Shown: in pieces, positions 33,967 to 44,777 of the stretch
Numbering within the stretch: the stretch's first letter is position 1
How the letters are laid out: the number at the start of each line of letters is the position of its first letter
NCBI GenBank assembly: GCA_036346255.1
Contig: CM070620.1
Span: 59,754,522 to 59,818,521 of the forward strand
DNA from: Ampelocalamus luodianensis
Taxonomy: Eukaryota > Streptophyta > Magnoliopsida > Poales > Poaceae
DNA length: 64,000 nucleotides
Direction: 5' to 3'
Made by a program: the position numbers and the translations under genes
The notes under the pieces: model-generated
Told to the model about the DNA's origin: nothing
Database searches by the model: none
What the model saw: the letters and a program-made list of their open reading frames with translations, nothing else

Positions 33967-34383
33967 GTGAGTTTCGGCCCAATGACTTTGTGTATCTCAA
34001 AGTTTCACTTTGAAGGGACACCGTCGTTTGTGTCAAGGGCAACCGCTCCTGCATGTCGCCTTATCGCCATCAAGAAAGTGGGAGCTGTTGCATACAAGTT
34101 AGAATTGCCAGCTACACTTGAGGGGGTGCATGATGTTTTCCATGTATCGCAATTGAAGAAGTGCCTCCGTGTTCCTGTGGAGGAAACACCGTTGGAAAAT
34201 ATCGATGTGCGGGAAGATCCGTCATATCGTGAGCGCCTCGTTCGATCCTCAAGAAGTCGAACGCGAACGAGGAACCGTGTGATCAAGTTCCTTAAAGTTC
34301 ATGGTCGAACCACTCAGAGGATGAAGCCACTTGGGAGCGGAAGATCGTCTCGAGCAGATTACCCATCCTTCTTCTCCCAGTGA
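33967..34383 (+). pseudogene. integrase C-terminal part and chromodomain of element E
   Basis: The open frame 33967-34383 reads AVAYKLELPATLEGVHDVFH, then QLKKCLRVPVEETPLENIDV, then a chromodomain-like tail ending ADYPSFFSQ. Family chromodomains bind modified histones and steer integration into heterochromatin. In this copy the middle of the chromodomain is damaged (RSSRSRTRTRNR, and HGRTTQRM where relatives have a WSNHSED-type line), which points to local frameshifts. The stop TGA at 34381-34383 lies 24 bp before the PPT, as expected. Confidence 0.82.
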
Positions 34384-34406
34384 TCGTAATCTCGGGCAGA
34401 TTCTGT

Positions 34407-34417
34407 AAGGGGAGATT
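34407..34417 (+). other. polypurine tract of element E
   Basis: AAGGGGAGATT lies directly before the TGTAACAGCCC start of the 3' LTR. This is the plus-strand DNA primer site and fixes the LTR border. Confidence 0.8.
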
Positions 34418-37400
34418 TGTAACAGCCCTAACTTAGGGTTTGTATTTCAAATGTAAAATTTTGAGGAGAAATAAAAACTTTTGTTGTCTCATCAAATCAT
34501 TTGGAAGTTTTCCAAATTTTCCCTAGCAATTTCCATTTTCTAGAATTAAATTCTTGTGAATGGAAATTGTTGTCAGCAAATTATTAGCCTTCAAACTTGT
34601 GATCATCCTCTGAAATTATTTTTCCTATCATCTTGATCATCCTATCTACCTCCCTGAATTATTTCACAATTTTTAGATTTTATTTGCTATTTCAAATGCC
34701 CAAGTCAAACCAGTTTGGAAATCTGGTCAAACCTCTGAACAGCAGCTTGTGAATTTTATTGGGAGAAATCTAGTGCATGAAAACTCTTGGAAAAATTACA
34801 CAAGGTTTTCCTCTGTCCCAGTAAGCTTCGATAAAAATTTCAGAATTTTTGGAGCTCAGCAGCTACCTGTAAAAATTCCCCAAACCTTCTCTGCCCTTTT
34901 AAATCAAATTTGGAATCACTGTTCCTCGGGCTCGGACCTGACCTCTGGCTCGAGTCCGACCGCGCCACTTGACTCGGTCGCGCCGCCTAACTGTACCACC
35001 CGAACCCGATCGTTATCAGCCGTCCGATGGAGATCAAACGATCCACGTTCGCGTATGCAATCGACCGGTCTGAATGCATACAGAGATCTCGACCGTCCAT
35101 TCCAGATCCAGCGATCAACGTCTTCTTGATCGAGTCGGACCAGCTCATCGCGCCGCATCGGACTGCTCGCGACCGCCGTCATTGTCATCGACGAGTGGGT
35201 CCCCTTGTCGTTCTTCCTCGTCTTCTCGCGTCTCACCGGAGCTTCGATCGCCGCAAGATGCATGCCACGCAGCTCGTCGCTGCCACGTCGTGGACGCGTG
35301 TTCGCCTCCGGAGAATCGCCAGGAGCTCACCTATCTCTTTTGGTCACCCATTCGTCCTCGCGTGCATTCTCGGACTTTCTCCGCCCAAATTTCCTTCTCG
35401 GCCGGAGAAGAACCCGAGCGTAGCGCCGCCGTATCGGAGCCGCCCTCGAGCCCGCGACCGCACCATCGTGATCCTAGCTCGACGCCACCTCCATTTTTCC
35501 CAGTCCGGATCATCGGCGTGCACTGTATCGCCAGAAGCGACTTCATCGTCTCCGCCTCCGGTGATCTTGGTCCTGTAAGCCTTCTGGCGTTCTAGTGAGT
35601 ATTTTGCTTCGGCGTTTGGTCACTTAGGATCGCCTTGATCCACTGAGTCTAATGGAGGTCTTGTTTTGCTCTTTGGTGCATCACCGAGGTAGCGCGACCA
35701 GTTCTTCTCCGGGCTCGGTATTTCGCCGCCGCGGTGATTCCCGCCGCCTCAGACCTTCTTCGTCGGCGTAATCTGGGGCTTATCCTTCACAGGATCAAGG
35801 CGAGCGGGCGCACCTTCCGGGTCTTCGGCTCGCGGCGCCTTCTCCGCAAGCACCGCACCTTCTTCTCCGCCTCCGCCGCCGCGAGCTCATCTCCGCCGAC
35901 CATCGGGCTCCGCCACCGCCACCGGTTCGCGAGATCGTTGCGAACACTCGGGTATAACTCACTCGCCGAGACCTCCTGGTTCGCAAGAACAGTTGCGCCG
36001 CCGCCGTCCCCGTGGTCGCCGGTGAGCCGCCGGCAACGTTAGCTCTAACCTCCCCCTTTAGTTCTTAATCGCCGTTTAGCTGTATCAGCCGATCGTGGGC
36101 CTCTCGTTAATCGCGCGCGAGAATCTTTAATCCAGCCCGTTATTTGTTCTCTGAGTCGCTGCCATGTGGGTCCATGCTGTCAGTTGGTGGTTGTGTAGCT
36201 CTGATACTTCGTTTTCTCTGTTCGGAAGCGTATTTCTCTGCGAGAGTATGTTAGGATTACACTTTGATAAGCCAAAGACGTATTCTTAGAATACGCCTTC
36301 GACATCGCCGTTGGCACGGCTGGGTCAAGTTTGACCTGGTCGTCGTTTCTCGCGCGGGCCCGCATGTCTGTGTCTGTGGCTAGCTGCGCGCCGGTAGAAA
36401 AAGTATTAAATGCCTTAGTATTTCTGAAATGGTTTTCTGTTGTGCTGTTAATTCATTTAAACTTAGAAAATGCATAACTAATTCATTTTTTCTCCAAATT
36501 GCATGAAACCAGTGCTGTTAATTTTCATTTTAATTGTACTATTTACTAAAATCAGTTTCAACCATGTCTCTGTTAACAAAAATCTGTTAATTAATTTAAT
36601 GTTGTATATTGCAATTTCCAAATTAGAAAATGCATATCTCTTTCAATAATTGTCCAAACCTAGTGAAACCAATTTGGTAAATTTTCATTTTTAATATACT
36701 AATTATCAGAATAGGTTTTAGTTATGTTTCTGTTATTAAAATTTTGCTAAGTATTTAACTAGTGCTTTAACGTGTATGTTAGCTTAGGAAATTGTTAGAA
36801 AATTCATCACCACTTCAAATAATTATTTCCCTGTTTCTAAAAATGTGTTAGATCATGTTTAGGCTGTTGTGTAAAGCCTGGAATGTTTTGATGTTGTGTA
36901 TGTTTGAGTTTTGTCGGTGTTATTCGTTCTTATTCGCTGTTATTTGTTCAATCGGTAGGCTTCGACATTTGCGGTAACCCTGAGAGCGATCCTCTGCAAC
37001 AGGTTGAGCATTCTGAGCAACAATAGCCAGGCAAGCAGTTTGATCATGATTAATCCCAGTATTTTAAAGTCTAATATTTTGTTTCAGCTGTATGTATGCA
37101 TTGCTTAATTTGTGTTAAATTGATTAGTTAAATCCGTAGCTGCATATCCTGTAGACAAAATATTGATCTCTACTACCTGAGCCTAGGTTATTTGCTGTGA
37201 TTAGAGGTCTGGGAAAATAGAGCCAAAAAAGAAGTCTGGGAAATCTGAGGGTTTTACATCCGCGTAAGCCACCAGGCACACGTGTGCGGAAAACTTCGAC
37301 CCCAAAAAAGGTCGTTTAGGGCCTCAAAGCCCGCAAACCGAGAAAATTCCAGTTTCTCGATTTCGCTCAAAATTGACAGAGCCCTCTGCAGTGATTCTAA

Positions 37401-39351
37401 GGTACCCGTGACGACGACATCCTTTTTCGAGTTGATCCGCGCATACTTTTAGCTACTACAGATCGGGTCATCTTTTTAGCTTGTGTTTTTCAATTTTGAT
37501 TGAGCAATCTTGTGCCCTAGTATATTCCTTTGCAATTGGCTAGCGCCTATCCTCAGACTTGGTGCAAAACGAGCTGGTTTCATCTCTTTTACTCTTTCGC
37601 TAGCTCAGTCCTTTGTTTGCATTAAGTCTCATTTATCTTTGCGTGTGCTCATACACTTCGCTTAAACTCGTTGGATCAGCACATAGGCAAAATACTCTAG
37701 CTTGGATCATTACTTAGCTTTACAATACCTTGAATATCAGATTGCATAGGATATACACATACCGTCCAAGCTCCACCTACACCCGCTTGTGTACTCCTTC
37801 CCTTGCTCTTGGTTACGCTCCTACATTACGGGTTAAGGTCGTCATTGTCACAATCGCTGCTTTGCCGTCCTTGATTCACTTTGGAACGGTAAGCTTGTCT
37901 TGTTTTCAGGACAGTGAGTTGCGAGCATAGTAGCGAGAGCTTTTGTTTTAGTAGATCCGGGTCAACTTGCTTAGACATGCTTAGCTATCGGTAGAACTGG
38001 GCGGTTATCGACTTTAGTCGGTAACCTTGATCACACAAAATCTACTATAACTTTATGTTTCAGCATTTTTGCTATGTTTAATTGCAAAACTAGAACTGAA
38101 AACAAAAATGATTTAGACTTGGGCACAATGGTAAGACTGGTGTGATCTGTTGGGTGTGACTGGAAAGGTGCCCGAGTCAGTTAAGGACCGTGTTACTTGC
38201 GCCACCGTACTGAGCATTTTGCGTGCTAACCACACTAGAGTATATGGGACCTCTCTTGACCTAGTACTTTGGCGTGTATTGGCTCCGGGTCGCAGGAGGT
38301 CGCAGGAGGGATGGAGGTGGGAGCATGGTAGTTGTCCAAAAGCTTTATCTCGAGTGGGTAGTTGTCTTTTCGGCTTTACCATGTAAGCGTATGGATTTCC
38401 ATCCATACGAGCGGCTCGTAGTTAATACACAATATTGGAAAAAGTCTCGTAGGACTTAGCCGTGCCAGCATACCTTCGGAAGTGTGTTTTGGCTTAAAGG
38501 CGGTCTGAAGTGTGGGTACATTGGTACACCCCTGCAGGGTTAAAACTATTCGAATAGCCTCGTCCTAGGTTATGGACACGCTCGGATACGCCCCTCAAGA
38601 ACTAGACTACAACATTTAAATTAAAACTTGATGGGTGGTACGAATCTGGGATTCGTGCTATTGTTGTGGTGACTATTGGGATAGTCACTTCTAGGATGTT
38701 TTATCTTTATTCTTTTGTATTATTATCTTTACTGTTAGTTCAACATTAAAAACGAATTGCAAACTTGCCTTCAAACTGTATTATATTATTGCAAATGAAA
38801 ATTGGCTTTATGCAAATGAAACATATGGCCTCCACTAAACAAGCCTGCATGTAGCATATGAATAGGTCTGCTAGTTCACACGCTGGTCTTGCGGGTACAA
38901 AGACAATCTTTGTACTCAGGTGCTTTGCTTAATGTCTTTGTTGCAGAGGAAGAAGGTGAGCCCCAAGGGCCTCACTTCTGTGAGCTGTGTTGCCGTTTCG
39001 TGGACGACTAGACTTGGCGGTCCGGTCAGATGCCTTGTGGGTTGGAGGCACACTGATTGGCTTTATTTATAGCCATCTTATGGCACTTTTGCTTCCGCTG
39101 TCGTTCTCGTTTATTTGTGTATCTTGTGGCCTGTCGGCCTTTGTCTGTAATAACTCTACTATTTGTTTATCTTCCGTTTGGTAGTGCAGTGTTTGGACTC
39201 TATGTTTGGAATGGAGTTGATGTCTAATTTTGTACCGAGGTGTGTATATCGCAGGAAGTATACGTATTCGAGGATCAGTTTATTTGATTTGTGATGCTAG
39301 GACCAGGTGGTTGGTTAAGCATTACAAGCCAAATAAATTGGGGTCCTCACA
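34418..39351 (+). mobile_element. 3' LTR of element E (4934 bp, complete)
   Basis: Starts TGTAACAGCCC after the PPT, ends GGGTCCTCACA. GC-rich leader-like sequence at 34920-36050, AT-rich at 36400-36880, acidic segment ESDPLQQ near 36985, foreign block 37209-37950, then the conserved end part with hairpins at 38003-38026, 38388-38409, 38640-38656, 38669-38688 and 38895-38915, the motif GCAG-AGGAAGAAG-GTGAGC near 38945, and CCAAATAAATTGGGG before the end. Small Arg/Ser-rich frames at 35000-36040 occur on both strands and are not called as genes. Confidence 0.87.
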
Positions 39352-40700
39352 CCCACGTACTTCCACATGCAGTGTATGGGCGCTGTTTGGTTAAGTAAAA
39401 TGTTAAGACTATTGGGTTGGAAACAGGAAAGTAAGAATATGTGTATTGACCTTGTATGACATAGATGCTTTGGTCTTATGACTGCGTTGTATGCCATGTG
39501 AGCTTGTATGTCAAGCTCGATGTTCTTAGAAGGGTGAGGGCGTATATGTGCTCCGTAGCATATACGTACCTTAAAGATGCCGATTGCATCCTAATATGGG
39601 TAGTGAGTCCAGTTCGCATTTAATTGTTTGGGTCGGCATTACTGACGCAACATGTGTGCCCCGGTTAAGCAGATGCTATCAGTCGTTGTTTAAGCGAGAT
39701 CAGCTCACACATGGGGGTCCAACTCAATAGTGTTAGCTTGTTGAAAAAAATACCAAATCTTAGTTTCCCCGGTCGGCATACCAAAGGAAGTATGTCATCA
39801 TTCGGAGGCATCCGAAGGCAACGGGCTGACTAAGTCGTGTGGATAAAGATGTACACCCCTGCAGGGTATCAAACTGTTCGAATAGCCGTGTCCACGGTCA
39901 TGGACGATAACTTGAATTGATGTCACCTGTATAGAAGTTTTGATTTACAAATCTGGTTTCTGTTTTTTTTTTTGGTTTAGCATGAGGGATTCATGCTCTG
40001 TACTGTTTACATTATGTCATTTACTTACTGTTCTAATCCAACTTTGATTTATTAAACTGCTTTATCAAAATTTAGTTTTTGTAGGTTAAGATGTCCTGCT
40101 TTATGCAAAACATAACCATTTTACCTTCCTGTTGTAGCCTTATGCATGTATAAATTCTACTCCTTTGAATAGGCTCTAATAAACACTTTCTTTTATTAGT
40201 TTGTGTAAGACTTGCTGAGTACCCTCCGTACTCAAGGTGCTATAACCTAATGTTGCAGGTGAGGACGGTTATTTATATGAAGTACCCGTTAGCGCCGATC
40301 AGGGTGACGCTAACAAGTAGCGCTACTTCTTTCCTCCACGCAATCGCCTGCGGGTGGATGAGGCCATTGGTGGATTTTGAACTTTTATTTTGCTTCCGCT
40401 GTTGAACTGGTTGTAGAGACCAAGTCACTCCATAATGTAGTACTAAAACCGCAAGTTGTAAACTTATGTTTAATTATGTCAATCTATGACTTGTATGTAT
40501 TTGATGCAATGTTGTTGAAGGATATATATGCAATGGTCGTTGATCCTGGGAACCATTGTGAGATATATATATCCGGGAATCCTGATTATTGGATCGGCTA
40601 CTTGTTAAATTTATACTTCTAGCATGATCTTTAATAAAGGGGCAATACTGTTCCTTCATTAACAATGGTGCTACAGTATGAATTTAATTAAGTACATTTC
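39352..40700 (+). mobile_element. LTR H, 3' part of a related LTR subtype, host of element E
   Basis: It is homologous in order to the conserved LTR end part but distinct in sequence: GGCATACCAAAGGAAGTATG (39775), CCCTGCAGGGTA (39857), TTCGAATAGCC, hairpin GCATGA/TCATGC (39979-39997), hairpin GAGTAC/GTACTC (40217-40233), TTGCAGGTGAGGACGG (40253-40268). A further inverted repeat, CGTATATG/CATATACG, lies near 39540-39565. No terminal CCTCACA is found; it meets inverted LTR L near 40700. A small frame at 40377-40622 is not supported by any homology I recognise. Confidence 0.65.
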
Positions 40701-43700
40701 CAATATACCAACAATGCTCCCAACACCATCCCTCCTGCGACTCCCTGCGACCCGAAGCCAATACACTCCAAAGTACTAAGTCAAGAGAGGTCCCATACCC
40801 TCTAGTGTGGTTAGCACGCACAAATTGCTCGGATAACAGGTACTCACAGGATGTTCGGTCCTTAATTGACTCGGGCACCATTCCAATCACACCCGAAAAT
40901 CACACCATCTTACCATTGTGCCCAAGTCTAAAACATTTTGCTTTTCAGTTTTAGTTTTCATAAGTAGACATGGCACAAGGTGGAAATCATAAATCATAAT
41001 AAGTTTTATATGATCAAGGTTATCTACAAGTCGATAACCACCCATTTCTACCGGAAGCTAAGCATGGCTAAGCAATTAATTCGCAAACTACTAAGTGACA
41101 AGAGCTCATCCACGAACCCTAAATCGCAGCAATAACCTAGGCTCACGGTAGTAGAGGATAATCATTTGTCTTAAGGAAATGCATCTACTAGGTCAACTAG
41201 CGACAATAGTTTAACACAAACTAGCAGTGCATACATAGAATTTGTAAACAACATAAATACTTAAAATACTTTGGGATTAACATGATCAAACCGCTTGCCT
41301 TGGTTGGTCGGCTCTTCTCGCAGAGAGGAGGATTCTCAGGTTCAATATATTCTTCGGAACCTAACGCGAAAATACGATAAAACCAAATAAGAACGAAGAA
41401 CACCAACAAAACTCAACAGCAAGAGACATCCAAATCCCATAAATTTACACAGCAGTTAGAGGTTGATTTTAGACAATTTTAGAAACAAGAATCACTTCAT
41501 TTGGACTAAGCATGAAAAAGTTGTGGCTAAAACTAGTTCTCTCAGCCTATAAATTCCCTAAATTAATTATTGGTACTGTTCATGGCGAAAATTTCTACAA
41601 TGATCTAAGCTCTGAAATTTTTATAGCAAGTAGATTATGACATCCTAATGACAGCAAAGTTGAGTTTACTAAATTTGGAGTTATAATGATTTTTCTAAGT
41701 TGTAAACCTAGCACATTATATTTTCCAGAAACATAAACAGGTGCAAAACCTATTTCATATTAAGGTACACTAACAGAGGAATTTAACAAAGTTGATTTTT
41801 GCACATTTTGGAGTTGTACAGAAAAATATATGCATTTTACAAGTTTAATTCTATTTTTGGGATATTCAAAATTGGCAGAAAACAAGCTATTTGAGCTACA
41901 CAATTTTGTGTGACAGGAACATGGCCAATTGCATTTTTATATTAAACTACAGAGGCATAGAAATTTATTACAGTTGGGAACATCTAAAAAGGAGTTAAAA
42001 CGATTTAGTTATGAATTTCTAAAGTTCTGATACAATTTTTAGTTGATAAATAAATACTTACAGAAACGAAATCCAACTTAAACGGAAATAAACGACATGG
42101 ACGCTCGTGGGCTGTTGATGCGAAATCCAACGAGCCACACGCACGGAAAACAGTGCACGCACGCGATCCCTAAAAGAGCCCACTGTTGGATCAAGATCCA
42201 ACGACTCACGAAGACGGATGCAACCGGACGGTGCGGTTGCCTCGGCCAACCACGACTGCAAATCTAAAGATGAACGGCCCTGAGCACATCTTCAATCGGA
42301 GAGTCCGATTGCACACACGATCTCAGCCGCAGATCGTGGGATGGACGGTCCAGAATGATTTAGGCAACCGGATGGTCCGAATGCATACCAGATCTGGGCC
42401 GCAGATCGCAAAATGGACGGCGGTCCAAGATCGAAGTGCAATCTGGAGCGCTGGCACGTGGGGCCGCATGGCAGTGAGTGTGAGTCACACACGCAAGCTT
42501 TAACGCGCGTGCACAGTGCACGGGGTCCACATGGCAGCGAGACACTCGGAGGTTTTAGGACAGACAATTAATGACTAATGACCAATGATTAGTGATGATT
42601 AGCATTTAATGTGCCCTAACGATTTTGTGCAGAGGTGATTTGAGGACTGAGGGCCCACACGCCAGTGACCCAAAAAGGCAATTTCGGACACATTTATTAC
42701 TAACAATGATTAGCGATAAATAAACCCAAAATTAGCTCTAATGACTTCTGGTTTTTGGCTTTAAGCTTACGGGCCCACCTGGCAGTGGCACAGGGGTTAT
42801 CCCCGACAACCAATAGTGCTGACACATAACTAATCAATGATTAGACATTAATGATGTCCAAAACACACTGATTAGCGCCAGCGGAGGGGATTACAGAAGT
42901 TGGACCCACATGTTAGTGAGACATTAGGCCAGATTAAGACACCATTAATACTTCTAATGATGGGGTATTAACTGTGTCCTAATTAGATGACGAAAACGGG
43001 AGTTTACGCCCGGCAAAACCGAGTGGCTTTCACGGCTTGTCGCCGGCGACTCCGGTCGCGGCGGCGCCAACCAAATACCAAAATGGGTTCGCAATAGCGA
43101 TGCGGACCCAATGGTGATGACCTCGCCGGCGGTGGGGGTCTAGAACGCCGGCGAGCCGGAAAACACAGAAGGAATCCATTACGGCAAAACATGAAAATAG
43201 CAAAATGCTCCGCTGCGGTCCACGAAAGCGAGTGCCAACACTTCTAGGGACTAAATAGAAGCTACCTTAACCGAGATGAGCTTCAAAAGATGGCCGGAGA
43301 AGCTTGAACACGATGGAGTTCACCGGAGCCGAGGAAGATGAAGAAGAAAATGGCAACCTGAGCAAGATGAACACCAATGGGTGATCAAAATAGCTTCATT
43401 AAGGTTCCCATAAGCTCCACAAGTAAGTAATTGCAAAAAGAACCACTTACCGGAGTTGGAGAAGAAAGGGAGTGAAATCAGCCAAAAATCTTCAAACATA
43501 AAATTGAGTGATTCCTGTGAATGCAACCCAAAATTAAGTTAGGGGAAATATAAAGGAAGTTGAGGAGCTCAAAAGGGTGCAAGAAATATTGAAGTTGAAC
43601 CACTGGACACCCAGATCCACATTGGAGCTCCTTGGGTCAACAATGGTGCCAAGTTGATTTGAAGTGGTTTTGAGCTCAAACACAGAGAAGAGCTAGGGGT

Positions 43701-43732
43701 GGTGTAAAGGAACACCAGGATGAACCAAGGGG

Positions 43733-43742
43733 TTATTTATAG
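43733..43742 (-). promoter_or_regulatory. TATA box of LTR L (CTATAAATAA on minus)
   Basis: Plus strand TTATTTATAG. The relatives M (near 60268) and P (57138-57145) have a TATA-like sequence at the same place, before the start of the leader part. Confidence 0.55.
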
Positions 43743-43928
43743 AGGAAGGATTAGGGTTTTGAGCAAGAACAAGAGCTCACGGTGGGCTCGGTTCATGCTA
43801 CGGCCATGGACCAAGAAATGATGGGAGCAAGTGAGACTCGGGATGGAGGAGCCGAAAGCCTGGGGTGCATTAAATGCCCCACAAAGTGATGTTGACGACA
43901 GCAAGCTTGAAAAGACAAGTCTGGCGCG

Positions 43929-43944
43929 CTCTCTCTCTCTCTCT
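43929..43944. repeat. CT microsatellite
   Basis: Eight CT units in LTR L. The equivalent place in LTR M (60466-60478) has a shorter run. Confidence 0.8.
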
Positions 43945-44777
43945 TTCGCCATTGCTCGCATGCCGCACGCCTAACCCAAGGAGGAAGAAGAACAGAGATA
44001 ACCACCACGATCGTTGGATTAGAGATGGGCGGCTGCGATTTAAGCGGGTCCATTGGACGGTCCGATTGTTTTAGAATCGGACGGTTGGATCGAGATCCAA
44101 CGGTCCCAATTGAATAGTGCAACCGCACGGTCCGAATGCTCACGCGAACGAGGGCCGAGCGATTTAAATCCAACGGCTGAGAGCAACCGCGTGCGTTTGA
44201 AAAGGCTCGGTGCAGTTAGTTGACTGAGTCGAGTCAAGTGGCTCGAGCCCGAGTCCGACTCAAACCCAAGGAACAGTGAATCAGCTTTAGGTTTTGAATT
44301 AAGCCGAGACTTTTGAGGATTTATTAGAGGTAGCAAAATAACTCCAAAAATTCTGAATTTTTTGCAGGAGTTTGCTGACTTAGATATTGACCTTGTGTAA
44401 AATTTTTAGAGGTTTTTATGCTATGCATTTTTCTCCAAAAATTCTGCAAGGTCTTGGTTTTAGTTTGATTGGAAGTCAAACAGTTTGACTGCCCTCTAAA
44501 AATATTCAAACAATATCCAAAAATTGTGAAATTTTTCAGAGGGGCCACATACCATCCCAAGAACTTAGGAAAAATATTTCCGGAGGATGACCAAAAGGTT
44601 TGACAAGATTGTTTTTCAAGGATCAAGATTTGGATCAAAGACTTGTGGCTTTGTATTTCCATGGCTCTTGTACAATAATTGTTTAGTACACACGGGAAAT
44701 ACATGATGTAAGAAAAAGTTTTAATTTCTACTCATTTTCTTACATTTTAAACACAAGCCCGAAATTAGGATGTTACA

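Larger units (their letters stand above)
27527..39351 (+). mobile_element. element E: Tekay-like chromovirus, 5' LTR partial
   Basis: Order: partial 5' LTR (27527-29649), tRNA-Met PBS, leader, gag, protease, reverse transcriptase, RNase H, integrase, chromodomain, PPT, complete 3' LTR. A C-terminal chromodomain on gag-pol defines chromoviruses, and the very long LTRs and sequence lines such as VILGMDWLSQHLGQIDCVRK fit the Tekay (Del) group. The coding part has many frameshifts. Because differences between its two LTRs fall mostly at CAG/CTG sites, some lesions may be sequence errors. CCCAC (39352-39356) is the expected duplication; its left partner is not found because the 5' LTR start is missing. 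Confidence 0.88.
40701..44777 (-). mobile_element. LTR L, inverted, 3' end missing
   Basis: Its 5' end is the plus-strand TGTTACA at 44771-44777. Reading minus: AT-rich start, CTCGAG-rich part (44220-44270), CCGTTGGATC palindromes (42180-44110), TATA box (43733-43742), leader-like part with splice-like site (43280-43460), AT-rich part (41450-42060), acidic segment (41285-41405), hairpin (41018-41039) and the conserved line (40860-40930). It stops near 40701, before the terminal 1.2 kb. It is the same subtype as B and M. No PPT follows the 5' end, so it is not recognisably a 3' LTR of an element. Confidence 0.78.

Noticed and set aside
35027..35595. Arg/Ser-rich frames of 173-183 residues in the 3' LTR of E
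   Set aside because: Two overlapping frames of similar length in one LTR region, both low-complexity; no homology recognised.
40377..40622. 81-residue frame in LTR H
   Set aside because: It follows the typical LTR 3' line and has no recognised domain; likely chance.
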